Shown here one piece after another: positions 27,596 through 37,541 of a stretch of DNA of 64,000 nucleotides (its first letter is position 1; every line of letters starts with the position of its first letter). A model generated the notes under the pieces. The model was not told where the DNA came from and searched no databases. It was given only the letters and a program-made list of their open reading frames with translations. The DNA is from Sanderia malayensis (lineage: Eukaryota > Cnidaria > Scyphozoa > Semaeostomeae > Pelagiidae). The DNA is taken from contig RQOL01000861.1 of NCBI GenBank assembly GCA_013076295.1, positions 5,682,235 to 5,746,234 of the forward strand, read 5' to 3'. Both the position numbers and the translations under genes were made by a program.

Positions 27596-28141
27596 TTACG
27601 CTTTTGCTTTTTGCATTATCTGCTGTGCACTACAACTACTGCTACTACTACTACTACTACCACTACTGTTGTCATCGAATTTTCGTATAAACACATAGCG
27701 CTTCCACAAATTTGACAAGTTCAATAGTAAATATTCGTCGGGAATGATCATTTTTATATTCACCCCACTGCCACCAGCAGTGGCATGATGAGCACCACCA
27801 CCCGAAGAATACACGTAGTATTTTTCGAACAGGACGCTCAATTTCACTTCGAGCACAATCGTTGTCAAGTCCATTGTACACTCCGATAGGATCAACTGAG
27901 GCGTGGCGATGCTTTCGTGCTCTAAACGCAGCAGAGGAAATTGATTCAATAATTTGATTTGTATTTCTTCCTCTTCGCTCGCAGGCAAATCGATCGGCAG
28001 TTGCATGAAAAAATCATAGAGAAAACAAAACGTTTCCTCTTGATACGAAGTTGGAAATATGAACTTTAACAACTTCGTGTCCTGCTCGTAGGCGTCTGTT
28101 CGTTTCGCTTTACGCCCGCCTTTCCTATTCGCAGTAAACAT
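27596..28141 (-). CDS. 181-aa protein of unknown function (possibly N-terminal part of a longer protein)
   Basis: ATG at 28141, with a TTTTATATTTTG TATA-like box about 40-45 bp upstream. N-terminal basic patch (NRKGGRKAKR), then a helical and beta-mixed region with many Leu/Phe, an internal Gly/Ala/His stretch, and a Ser run (SSGSSSSSSSSCS) near the end. It stops in TAA (27596-27598), after which the same frame continues. No recognised motif. Confidence 0.55.
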   Translation of the reverse strand: MFTANRKGGRKAKRTDAYEQDTKLLKFIFPTSYQEETFCFLYDFFMQLPIDLPASEEEEIQIKLLNQFPLLRLEHESIATPQLILSECTMDLTTIVLEVKLSVLFEKYYVYSSGGGAHHATAGGSGVNIKMIIPDEYLLLNLSNLWKRYVFIRKFDDNSSGSSSSSSSSCSAQQIMQKAKA

Positions 28142-28379
28142 GATGATGTTGATGTCCTACTAGGCCGCGGGCGCGCGCAAAATATAAAACAACACGACTT
28201 ACTTTCAATTGTTCGCAAAACCGGCGGCATTGTTGATGTTGTTGTTGTTGTTGTTGTTAGCACTGTACAGAAAACCACAAAAATAAATACACATTGTTTT
28301 TGACTTTTTTTCATCTGTCAACTTTAAAATATATATATACACATGAGAGCAATTTTAATTTTTCAACTGTTAAACGTTA

Positions 28380-31300
28380 TTAAATATGCAAAGGAACAGT
28401 ACTGATGCCATCCTCCAGCACGCGACGTTTGCAATACAGGGAATTCAAAGTGTTTTTTTCTTGTGCATACATCTGCATTAGATTGTTTTTCCGTTTGATG
28501 CCGCGATTCGTCGACGTGTGCGTCTTGCAGTTGTCGTGCGGATCCGTTTTCAAACCCTCACGGTAAATATCGTAAATGATTTCGGAAATGTCCTGACCGT
28601 CCGTTCTTTCTTGTCCTTGTTGCTGTTGTTGTTGTCGTCGTCGTCGTTCAATCGATTGTTGTACAAAATTACGTTTTTGTACACCCTTGCTGGAGATTTT
28701 AACATCGTGCGTCGTTTCGTTGAAACCACAGTACGATTTCGAACACAAGGATACCATCCGATGACCGGAAAACTGCAATTTGTAACGATTCGGTTGTCGT
28801 TTGCCAAACTCGCACTTCTCCGTAACAAAGTAGTCGTGCTTCAGATGTTCGTACTCCTCGCGCTTGTCCTCGGCCACGTTGTCTTCGAAACGATCCTCTT
28901 TCATGCCCGAATAGATGCTGTCCGTATCGGTCTCGAGCAGTTCGAAATGATCGGGTTTCAGTACCCGCTTCAGAAAATCGTACACGAACGTGAGTACGGA
29001 CAGCTTGGCTCGATCGAAGATCGTTTTGCCGATGTAGCACGGTTGATCGAACAGAATGCGTCGCTTCTTCGATTCCACCTCCAGCACCTGCGCACAGACC
29101 TGCTCGTAGCGCACGAACGTGTTCATCGAGGCGATCTCGCGTCTCGTCTGTCTGTTTGCCAACAGTTGATCGCGCGTCAGCATGCGCGTTTTCGCGATCC
29201 GACTGTCTTGCTGTTCGAGCAAGGACACGAGTCGCACGTCTCGGTGTTTGTCCTTGTTGGTGATGCAGGAACCGAACGCCGAATTGCCCACGAGTTTGGC
29301 CGTGTTCGCCTTCATTTCGCTCGACTTCTCTTGATCGCCTTGCACGCGCAGTCGCGTGATGTCGCGGCCGAATTGGGCAAAAATCGGTTGTTTGTCGTAG
29401 CGTATGAAATCGTACACCCCTGTGCACTCGGCGCCGAGTTCCAGCAGCCACACAAGGTACTCGTCGATGATTGTGATGCGTACACCGACGTACGAGTCGA
29501 TCACGCATTTTCGATTCTTGATCGTTATGCCGTTTTCGTCGGCAACCGTTTGCGTGAATTCGCCCACGTCTGCATAGTTCACGTAGGCGTGTTTGATTAT
29601 CGGAGCAAACTCTCGGAAGTATTCACGAAGTTCTTCGGGCACGTGCACGTCGCAGGTGATCAGACCGAACAACTTTCGCTGCAACAGCGCCTCGATCAGC
29701 GTCTCCCGAGTCATGTAGCCCTCCCAGTCGGTGCATCGTTCCAGCGGATCGTCCTCTCGTTCTCGTCGTCGTTCTTCGACAAATGCCCGTGCCGGATCGT
29801 CGTGACGTCGACAGCGCTCTCGCCAAATGCACTCTTTCATCGTGATCACACGATAGCCGCGCTGTCGCAACACCGTGCGTCTCGCCTCGTCCACTGCGCG
29901 CACTTGAGTAGCCGTCATCCGACGCCTGTTTCTCGTGTACGTCTTGTCTGCAAACCGCTCGCGACACTTGCTTTCTTGGCGTGTGCACGTGTGCCAGTAA
30001 CAGCCTTCGAATTCTACCACACATCGTTGTTCCAGTCGTCGACTTGTCTGCTCGTCGTCGTCGTCGTCAGTCTGGTCATGCTCATAGTCGACAAACATAG
30101 CGTCCACCACGAAAAAGTGCGGTGCCCGTCGTAGCTCATCGCCGCTGCTGCCGAACACTTCGGCATACTTGCCCTGCAACAAATCGATTTCGCTTCGACA
30201 CAGTCTCAGGTACTTTTGTCGTTGCAAAACAACGTGACGCGGCGTCAACACGCACCGGTCCAGATAGTCGAGAAAAAGTCGAGCCTCTCTGCTGTCGCGT
30301 CGTTCGCCGATCCTAATCGGACCGCCCTCGGCACCCACGCCCAACGCCAAATCGCGCAACCTGCGCTCCTCGGTCAGCGGCATTGACGACGGTGGCATTT
30401 CCGTGCGCACCATCACACTGCCCGCCACCTGTCGGTAGACGAGCGGTCGACGGACGAACTGTGGCTCGCACATTGAGTGCAAGTACAGAGCATTCGCATC
30501 GTAACCCTTCACGTGCGGCAGTTCGTTCTTGCGCTTGAAAATGATGCTCTGTCCTCCGACTTCGCTCTTGTACACGCGCCTGTACAGTTCGGCATTGCCG
30601 ATGTAATGAAACGTATTCGGCGGAATCGTGTGACTCAGGATCACCTTTGCCAGACCGGGCAACGAAATGCCATCTCTAAACTTGTCCACGCCTTTTTCGC
30701 GCAACTGCAGCGCGTAGTTCTCGACACTGCGCAAAAACGGACGCACATCTTTCAGATTGTAATCGCGCAGGAAGTCGCCGAGCGTTCGAAATCCCTTTTC
30801 TTCCCACATCTCGCACAGGCGTCGATACTTTCCCCCCCCTGATGCCGGTTGATTGTCGTCGTCGTCGTCGTCGTCGTCGTTGAAAAAACAGTGATTTTTC
30901 AGGCGCCACGTTTGCAATTCGTCCTCCAGCCGATTGGATTGTGCCAAGGTCGAGAAGAAACTTTCGTACGGTGGCATGTGCGTCTCGCTGAGCTTCTCGT
31001 ACGTATTCACGTACTCGTAGGGAAAGTACGATTTGCGCATGTCGTCTTCGTCTTCGTCACCGCCAACAGCCAAAAAGGCCTTGATGAACTTGTCCAACGA
31101 ATAGGCGCCTGCGGCCAAATAATTACACGTATCCAAAAACACCAATCCGCCACTGCGCAGCTCGTCCTTGATGGTCAGCGAAACGTACTTGGAATTCTTC
31201 TTGATGAAATGAAAATCGTCACTGCTCACACGGTAATCGTGCAAACACACGTCGTAAAGATATTTCTTGATTAGCGGTAGATCGTAACCGGACGAATTGA

Positions 31301-34300
31301 AACCGATCACGGGCATGTATTCGTGATGTCGTTTCAGCTTTCGAACGGTGCCTATTTCGTCTTTGTAAATTTCCATCAACACGTCTTCCTTTTTGCCGTC
31401 CCCTCCTCCAGACTGTGTCACCACGCATTCGCTGAACTGACACGTCGTTTGCAATCGACACGTCAGGCCGCGCTCTTCAAACCACCGTTCCACATGCGCC
31501 AACACCGACGCGTACTGTTTGCGCACTTGCCGTCGTCTGCAATCGGACATTTTCATCAAATCGGCCACGAAACGCGCCACCAAACGACGCGGATTGCGTG
31601 CCATTCGAAACAGACTGAAATACTTGCCGGTCTTGTCTCTCTCACAGTACATCGCTTCGTCGTTATCATCATCTTCGTCGTCCTTTCTTCGCGTAACTTC
31701 CTTTTCAAATACGTTTTCATCGTCGTCTTCGTTATCACAGCAGGCAAACTTTGTTGCTATCGCGTACGACAAGGGAATATTTACCAAGACCTCGTCGTCG
31801 TCATCATCGTCATCGTCGTCGTCTACAGGAGCTGTTGTTGTTGTTGTTGTATCGAGTTTTCGTTCTTCCACATCCATCCCCACTTCTGCGTCCCAGCTGT
31901 TCAATTCCGATTGCTTGACACTCTTCAAGAGCGCTTCGAAATCGAACGTTACGTAATGTCGCGTCCAGTAGAGTGGTTCGTCTTGCATCGCCGGCGACAA
32001 CAGCGCGTCAGAAATGCCAAACAACCGCTTCGCTTTCGCCCACGCGTTCTCGTGCGCCTGAAGACTGCCGCGCGCATAACAGTACGTCTGCTTGCCACAC
32101 ACGTTCTTCATGTGTCGTGCCAGACTTTGCAACCGCGAAAACGTCGTCTCGCAACCGTAACACTTCAGTCTGTGATGCAAAAACCTGTTCCGATCCAATA
32201 TCGTGTAGTAGTGATTCTTGTGCAGTAGCAGGTTCAACGTGCCGTATTTGTTGTCGTACGAGTTCGACATGTTCGACAGATGTAGACATGTCATCACCGG
32301 TAAGTAATCATCGTCACCGTCACATTTTTCCAAGGCCGTACACACAAACACGTTCATACGCGTTTTGAACAAATACTCCAAATTATCCATGATTTTCACG
32401 TTGACGCCCGTGAATTCCTCGTCGTTGTCAATCTCAAAATATCTACAGTACAGTCGAAAATAGTCGGTTGCTCGTTTCTTCACCTTCTCTTTCTGTCTGT
32501 GTTCGCGAGTGCTACGCAAATGCCAAAAAGCCATCTGTATAAAAAAACACATTTTTTGTAATGTGTCATTTTTTCCAGCGTGGTTCATCACCTTCTTTCC
32601 GCCGTACAACACCGTGCTTCGTTTTGTGGCGTGTCGCTTCACGTATGCATCGATTCGGTCTTCGTTCTCGTCTCTTTCTTTACCTCTCTTTTTTCGTCTC
32701 TCCGCATTCACCATCACCCTGTCGTCGTCATCGGCATCGACATTGTCTTCGTCGTCATCGTCATCAGCATCGTCGTCGTCGTCCATCACTGTCGTCGCCT
32801 CTTGATCCAAAAACAAATCTCCATCAATGTCCGCATGGTCGTCATCGTCGTCATCGTCGTCGTCGTCGTCGTTGTCGTCGTATCCTCTGCCTTCCAGTTC
32901 CTCATTGCCGTCGTGCACGGCCGACTTTAGCAAGCTCGAGTAACTTTCGGCGGCATCGATCGTCGGAAACACTTCGGCTACAATGTTCGTAATTCGAATC
33001 ATCATGACGTCGTAGCCGTGCTGATCCAACTGATTCTGCAAGACGGTAAAAAAATCCGTCTGTTTCATCTCGTTTATAATGCTGTCCTCGTCCTCTCGAT
33101 CGTGCACTTCCCAAACGTTCGGCAGTTGGTGGATCGTCTTCTTGTCCATCGGATCGCGCGACAAATGCTCGTTGACGTAAAACGTCCACAATTCGTCCGT
33201 CTTGCCTTCGTAGAGTAGAAAGCCGAAGGCCAGTAACAGTTTATATGGCACCTGATGTCGCACGGCCGCAAATATCTCCCGCAGAGCTCGTTCTAGCTGT
33301 TCTTCAAACGGCACCTTTTGCACGAGATTCACGGTGATGCGTCGAATCTCGCCGTCTTCTCGGTCCACCACAACGTGATTCACGAGCTCCTTCAAGTTGT
33401 CCATGTATTCCTGCTGCAAACGCTTTATGTACTCTTCGCGCACGCTCAATCGTGCCGCATCGTTCAGTTCGTCGTCATTCATCGTCGTCGTCGTTCCTCG
33501 TAGCATCTCGACTTTCCGTTGCACTTTCTTTTGCACTTCGCCGGCTCCTCGTAGCAGCGTGTCGCAGTCGGCTTCCCACGGCTCGTGCTCGTACTGAATT
33601 TCGTTCCACTTGCTGTGAAAGCGTCGCAAACTCGGTTCCCTCGCCGTCGAGCAGACGCCAAGCTTGCCAAAGTGCTTGCTCCGATGCGCGTTGTAGTGCA
33701 CGAGCGTATCGAACTTCTTGTCACAGGCATCACAACAAAATTGACGGCAATGGCGCTTCTGATGTTCGTACAGTTCCTTTTCACTCTCGAACTGTGCTCC
33801 GCAGAAGTAGCACGGATGTTCGTTGTGATCGGTAGCGATGTGCGACTTCAATTGCTTACCACTTCCAAAACGCCGAGCACAGTAAACACAAACAAAACGA
33901 TGGGCCATATTCACATGTCGTTTATGATTTCCCTCTGTTGCAAACATGCGCGAACAGGGTTTGCAAAACCAAAAATCGTTTCTGCCGTGCGCAAGTCGCG
34001 CATGAATTCGCAAATCATCCACAGAAAGGAAGTTTGCGCCACCACCACGCCTACCTTCGGCGGCATCCACTTGATCGTCACGCAGCCTACCAGCACCCCC
34101 AGACCTATTCCTTGCACTGTCTGCATCAGCCACTCGGTCCAAATCGTCGTTGTCGTTGTCGTTTCGTTGTTGTCGTCTTTCGATCGTCGTGGTCGTCGTT
34201 TGCGGGCTGCAAAGCACGCATTCCAAAGTCTTGTGCACAATTGCCACATGCCGTTTCAGATTTTGTTCGCTGCGAAAACTCGCCGAACAAATTGCACATC

Positions 34301-34472
34301 TGATTTCGTGAAATTTTAAATCGTGTTCAATTCGGCGGTTTTTCGTCAAACGTTTCTCGCAGCCAGCAATGGGACAGCGTTCGTGTTCGTTTTGTCGTTC
34401 ATGTTCCAGTAAATTCGAATCTCCAAATACGGGTGTCAATTCCAAGTCGCATTCTTTACAGTAAAAAGTCAT
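28380..34472 (-). CDS. Protein-primed family B DNA polymerase, 2030 aa, with zinc fingers
   Basis: ATG at 34472. The N-terminal 290 residues hold at least seven C2H2-type zinc fingers; another C2H2-like finger lies near 774. Exonuclease motifs follow: ExoI VTFDFEALLK (about 842) and ExoII GFNSSGYDLPL (about 1057). Polymerase motifs are GYDANALYLHS (A, about 1324), KLVGNSAFGS (B, about 1727) and ETDTDSIYSG (C, about 1849). Between A and B lies EFEGCYWHTCTRQ ... RQRGYRVITMKECIW (about 1487-1560), like the Vsr-type endonuclease insert of many Polinton polymerases. Several poly-Asp tracts interrupt the chain. Usual length is 1000-1300 aa, so this is very long. It would copy the element from its TIRs using a protein primer. 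The frame is unbroken over 6 kb. Confidence 0.93.
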   Translation of the reverse strand: MTFYCKECDLELTPVFGDSNLLEHERQNEHERCPIAGCEKRLTKNRRIEHDLKFHEIRCAICSASFRSEQNLKRHVAIVHKTLECVLCSPQTTTTTIERRQQRNDNDNDDLDRVADADSARNRSGGAGRLRDDQVDAAEGRRGGGANFLSVDDLRIHARLAHGRNDFWFCKPCSRMFATEGNHKRHVNMAHRFVCVYCARRFGSGKQLKSHIATDHNEHPCYFCGAQFESEKELYEHQKRHCRQFCCDACDKKFDTLVHYNAHRSKHFGKLGVCSTAREPSLRRFHSKWNEIQYEHEPWEADCDTLLRGAGEVQKKVQRKVEMLRGTTTTMNDDELNDAARLSVREEYIKRLQQEYMDNLKELVNHVVVDREDGEIRRITVNLVQKVPFEEQLERALREIFAAVRHQVPYKLLLAFGFLLYEGKTDELWTFYVNEHLSRDPMDKKTIHQLPNVWEVHDREDEDSIINEMKQTDFFTVLQNQLDQHGYDVMMIRITNIVAEVFPTIDAAESYSSLLKSAVHDGNEELEGRGYDDNDDDDDDDDDDDHADIDGDLFLDQEATTVMDDDDDADDDDDEDNVDADDDDRVMVNAERRKKRGKERDENEDRIDAYVKRHATKRSTVLYGGKKVMNHAGKNDTLQKMCFFIQMAFWHLRSTREHRQKEKVKKRATDYFRLYCRYFEIDNDEEFTGVNVKIMDNLEYLFKTRMNVFVCTALEKCDGDDDYLPVMTCLHLSNMSNSYDNKYGTLNLLLHKNHYYTILDRNRFLHHRLKCYGCETTFSRLQSLARHMKNVCGKQTYCYARGSLQAHENAWAKAKRLFGISDALLSPAMQDEPLYWTRHYVTFDFEALLKSVKQSELNSWDAEVGMDVEERKLDTTTTTTAPVDDDDDDDDDDEVLVNIPLSYAIATKFACCDNEDDDENVFEKEVTRRKDDEDDDNDEAMYCERDKTGKYFSLFRMARNPRRLVARFVADLMKMSDCRRRQVRKQYASVLAHVERWFEERGLTCRLQTTCQFSECVVTQSGGGDGKKEDVLMEIYKDEIGTVRKLKRHHEYMPVIGFNSSGYDLPLIKKYLYDVCLHDYRVSSDDFHFIKKNSKYVSLTIKDELRSGGLVFLDTCNYLAAGAYSLDKFIKAFLAVGGDEDEDDMRKSYFPYEYVNTYEKLSETHMPPYESFFSTLAQSNRLEDELQTWRLKNHCFFNDDDDDDDDNQPASGGGKYRRLCEMWEEKGFRTLGDFLRDYNLKDVRPFLRSVENYALQLREKGVDKFRDGISLPGLAKVILSHTIPPNTFHYIGNAELYRRVYKSEVGGQSIIFKRKNELPHVKGYDANALYLHSMCEPQFVRRPLVYRQVAGSVMVRTEMPPSSMPLTEERRLRDLALGVGAEGGPIRIGERRDSREARLFLDYLDRCVLTPRHVVLQRQKYLRLCRSEIDLLQGKYAEVFGSSGDELRRAPHFFVVDAMFVDYEHDQTDDDDDEQTSRRLEQRCVVEFEGCYWHTCTRQESKCRERFADKTYTRNRRRMTATQVRAVDEARRTVLRQRGYRVITMKECIWRERCRRHDDPARAFVEERRREREDDPLERCTDWEGYMTRETLIEALLQRKLFGLITCDVHVPEELREYFREFAPIIKHAYVNYADVGEFTQTVADENGITIKNRKCVIDSYVGVRITIIDEYLVWLLELGAECTGVYDFIRYDKQPIFAQFGRDITRLRVQGDQEKSSEMKANTAKLVGNSAFGSCITNKDKHRDVRLVSLLEQQDSRIAKTRMLTRDQLLANRQTRREIASMNTFVRYEQVCAQVLEVESKKRRILFDQPCYIGKTIFDRAKLSVLTFVYDFLKRVLKPDHFELLETDTDSIYSGMKEDRFEDNVAEDKREEYEHLKHDYFVTEKCEFGKRQPNRYKLQFSGHRMVSLCSKSYCGFNETTHDVKISSKGVQKRNFVQQSIERRRRQQQQQQGQERTDGQDISEIIYDIYREGLKTDPHDNCKTHTSTNRGIKRKNNLMQMYAQEKNTLNSLYCKRRVLEDGISTVPLHI

Positions 34473-34509
34473 TCGACATTTTTCCCACTATCGTCCTGCG
34501 TCACACCTA

Positions 34510-34517
34510 CATATAGT
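34510..34517 (-). promoter_or_regulatory. TATA box of the polymerase gene
   Basis: ACTATATG on the minus strand about 38-45 bp before the ATG at 34472. Confidence 0.5.
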
Positions 34518-34849
34518 CTGTACAAAATTATTTTTAGGCTAACTGTCATTTTCCTCTGCTAATTGGTAGTCGCTGTCGTGCGGAGACGATCGAAACTTCC
34601 TTCTTTTATACACACATGCATTCAATCGCAATTGTTCTCCCCTGCACACCTGCCCCGCACACAATCGAATCTTGTTCTGCCCAGCTGCCGCGTTCGGCAA
34701 CCTCTGTTCTGCACACCTGCCTGCTTTTTCACCTTTCATTTCATTCGCTTTCGCATTCTATAAAACCCACGACGCCCCATCTCACATCACACACACCAAC
34801 AGTACATAACACGACGAGCACACACGACGACAACAACACGAGGAGCATC
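34518..34849. promoter_or_regulatory. Divergent intergenic region between polymerase and 34850 gene
   Basis: No gene. Holds the polymerase promoter on the left, a TTTTATAC sequence near 34604 and the TATAAAA box at 34759-34765 on the right. It has two GCACACCTGCC motifs (34642 and 34714 regions) that also occur in the 38.7-kb repeat. An AC-rich untranslated leader precedes 34850. Confidence 0.5.
34759..34765 (+). promoter_or_regulatory. TATA box of the 34850 gene
   Basis: CTATAAAAC about 85-90 bp before the ATG. A long CACA/ACGA leader with no other ATG follows. Confidence 0.6.
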
Positions 34850-36028
34850 ATGTGCAAAAACAGTGGCGACAGCAAAGGGGAATACAGAGTGCTTTGCAGC
34901 AAAATCATCTGCAGTTCTGAACGCAAAACCGATGCACAAGACGTCACCGAATTACTCGCGTTCAAAGTGAAACGTTTTCACGAGTATGACAAGGTCGTTC
35001 AAGACAGCAAGAAATGCGCATAGCTGCAAAAATTGCGCAAAATTAAAAGCCACCGTTCCAACACACAGACAGGTGATGATAACGCCGACGGCGATGTCGA
35101 AGACGATGCTCAATTTGACTCGGTGCAAGAGGGTAAACTAACCGCACACACCCTCGGCAAATTCAACCATGCCTTGTTCGACATTGACAATGTCCTAACG
35201 CAGAGCATCAACACGGCCGTGCAGCTGACCCAACAGAAACAGCCTAAAGCATCTCAGGCAGTGCAACCCAGCAAAGACGACAATCTGCTCAAGTTCCAAA
35301 CGATCGAAAACATTTTGGGCTATCAGGCCGGCTACCTACTGAACCAGTGCATCCCCATCAGCGAGGCGGATAAAAAGACAAACATCAAAATCTATCAAAA
35401 AAGCAAAGCCGGTAAGAAACAGAAGAAAAACATCCCGGTCAATACTCAAAAATTCTACGCCTTGGAACTATGCAGCTTCCGAAATCCAAACACAAACAGC
35501 GAGCAAAAAGACGAGTGCATATTTATTCTCCTCCCAAACCAAAAGCACCTGATCGCTGCAAACAACGATCCGCATGACTGGTACGACGTGTCGTGCATTC
35601 TCAGTCGCAAAGACGTCAGTTTAAAGCAGCCCGTTAGCGACAGCGCCACTCTTCAATTGACCGGTTTTCAAACGCGGCAATACATGAAATTCCTAAAGTC
35701 GCCTACGAGCGCCTACTTCACACACTTCAGCAACCTGGCAGGCATTGTCGAAAAGCCGGACACGACCGAACAGTTGAAATGTCAACTGAAAACTTACGAA
35801 AAACAGTATCACATTGATCTGTCACTCGAAGACGACGACGACGCCGATGACAATCATCATTTCATCACGGCCGCCTTGAAACAGAACATTTTGGCAAATC
35901 AATTCTCAGAACAGCAAGGTTTCTACCCTTCCGTTCCTTCTACGACACCGAAAACAGGCAAAAAAACAAAAAGAAAACGCCCCACCACATTGTTTCTCCC
36001 CGATGCTGTCGATGCTGCTACTATCGGC

Positions 36029-36067
<39 letters not shown>

Positions 36068-36322
36068 AATGATGCTGACACTGTGATACTCGAGAATGCC
36101 GACGGCGGCGACGATGCCCTGGCTGCAATGATGCTCTCACCGACGGCAGCACCAAAGAAGAAAAAACCCAAACTCAGTGCCACCGCTGCAACCGCTACAC
36201 TCACCTCAGCACCACCACCACCATCACCGACACCAGCAGCAACATCTGACGTAACGCCACCGCAACCGCAGCTGTCGCCAGGAGGCAACCTACGCAGAGC
36301 AAATACAGTAAAGAGACACTAA
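34850..36322 (+). pseudogene. Nuclear-type acidic protein gene (490 codons) with in-frame TAG
   Basis: ATG at 34850 is the first ATG after the TATA box. After 57 codons TAG (35021-35023) interrupts, and the same frame then continues without an ATG for 432 codons. The continuation is polar, with a beta-rich middle (FYALELCSFRNPN ... ECIFILLPNQKHL). It has a KKTKRKRP basic signal, a 14-residue Asp run coded by GATGAT repeats (36028-36066), and a Pro/Ala-rich tail with a second KKKKPK signal. Two nuclear-localisation-like motifs and acidic tracts suggest a nuclear regulatory or DNA-replication accessory protein. No family recognised. It may be a readthrough gene or carry a nonsense mutation. Confidence 0.6.
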
Positions 36323-36383
36323 ATATTTTTTTCTCCTGTATTTTCATTGTTTTTATCATCAAAAAAAAAAAAAAGCAAAAGCA

Positions 36384-36389
36384 AATAAA
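36384..36389 (+). terminator. AATAAA polyadenylation signal
   Basis: AATAAA about 62 bp after the stop of the 34850 gene, in an A-rich stretch, ten bases from the converging minus-strand gene. Confidence 0.5.
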
Positions 36390-36393
36390 ATGT

Positions 36394-37460
36394 CTATTTT
36401 CTCACGACCGCAACTCTTTCTACAGATCCTAAACAAATAGCGCAAGGCGTTAATCTAATGTCTTTTTGCACTTCTTTCAGTCGATAAATACACACGCTGT
36501 TCCAATCCAACATTGTCTCGTTCTGTTCCCGCCCGTCTTTAAAGTCGAAATACGCCTTTTCCCTCTCGGTCAACTCCTCGTACGGATGCGATCGTACGAG
36601 TCCCGTCAAATACACTGAGCACAGTCGTTTCATGCCGATCGATTCACACGACATCATGTGCTCCATGAACTGGCACGGTATGCTCCGCAACAGCTTACCT
36701 CTTCGTACAAACTCTCCGACATCTTTCCCACGCACATCAGCCATCAACTCGTTCCGGGCCACCACTTCCCGCAACACTTTCGTAAAAAAACTCCACTTGA
36801 ACAACGAGCCTCCACTCGCCAGTGCCACGTGGCAAAGAATATACTTGAAAGCGTCGTGTTTCTTACACGGCGAATTGCAAGTCACTCGCGTCTCCGTCAC
36901 GTTGATGACATTGGAATCCAGCCACTCGCACAGCCAACACTCCAAACAGAGCTGTCATCACTCCAAACAGAGCTGTCATCACTCCCGCACTCCTCCTCGC
37001 GGTCTTTTCAGACAGATGCACCAACGAAACACGACGTTGTTTTGGCACTCGGAACACACCGGCCCCGCTCCTCTTTGCTCGTACGTTCGCTTCACTTCAT
37101 CGAACACCCTTTGAAAGTCAGCCAACATACCCACCTCCTTCTCTCGACCGTACATCGAAGGTATTGTCGTCGACTTCTCCACAAACTCCTTCAAAATGAA
37201 CTTGTCCTCGTTACTGGCCAAAAACGTCACAATTTTTCGCATTGCATACAGCAAGACCTTGGCCACGCACGCGCTATCTTTGTCGACCACATTGAAAAAT
37301 AGATCACTATACGCGACGCGTTCCCTCTTGAACAACAAATGAATGGTCACGTTGTTTGCCACGACGCGTCGTTCCAACCGCTGCTTCTCCTCCTCTAGCC
37401 GCCTTCGTTTTTTCGCCGGTCTAAAATCACAAACAAACCAATCAGTTCAACTCTTTTCAT
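36394..37460 (-). pseudogene. Cysteine-rich (zinc-binding-like) protein gene, broken by duplicated TGATGA
   Basis: Three coherent pieces share one gene. ATG at 37460 opens a frame that shifts at an A6 run near 37401-37406 into the main frame (132 codons: ERRVVANNVTIHLLF ... PVCSECQNNVVFRWCICLK). That frame ends in TGATGA inside a 21-bp unit present twice in tandem (about 36945-36986). The same frame then continues for 183 codons (CWLCEWLDSN ... CNSPCKKHDAFKYILCH). The cysteine pairs on both sides of the stops (CSEC, CIC, CWLC, CNSPC) look like one zinc-binding module. A RING or zinc-ribbon role is only a guess. Confidence 0.55.
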
Positions 37461-37473
37461 CCCTCCCCGCGCG

Positions 37474-37481
37474 CATAAATA
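37474..37481. promoter_or_regulatory. Shared TATA-like element between divergent genes
   Basis: CATAAATA on the plus strand, 61-68 bp before the ATG at 37542. The complementary TATTTATG lies 14-21 bp before the minus-strand ATG at 37460. The plus leader is ACGCACACACGCGCGCACAC-rich. Confidence 0.45.
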
Positions 37482-37541
37482 CTCATTCAAACGCACACAC
37501 GCGCGCACACTTCACAGAGATACGACGATGACGAACACATC

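Noticed and set aside
28518..30134. 538-codon plus-strand frame opposite the polymerase
   Set aside because: It is a mirror of the polymerase palm region, whose motifs are clear on the minus strand.
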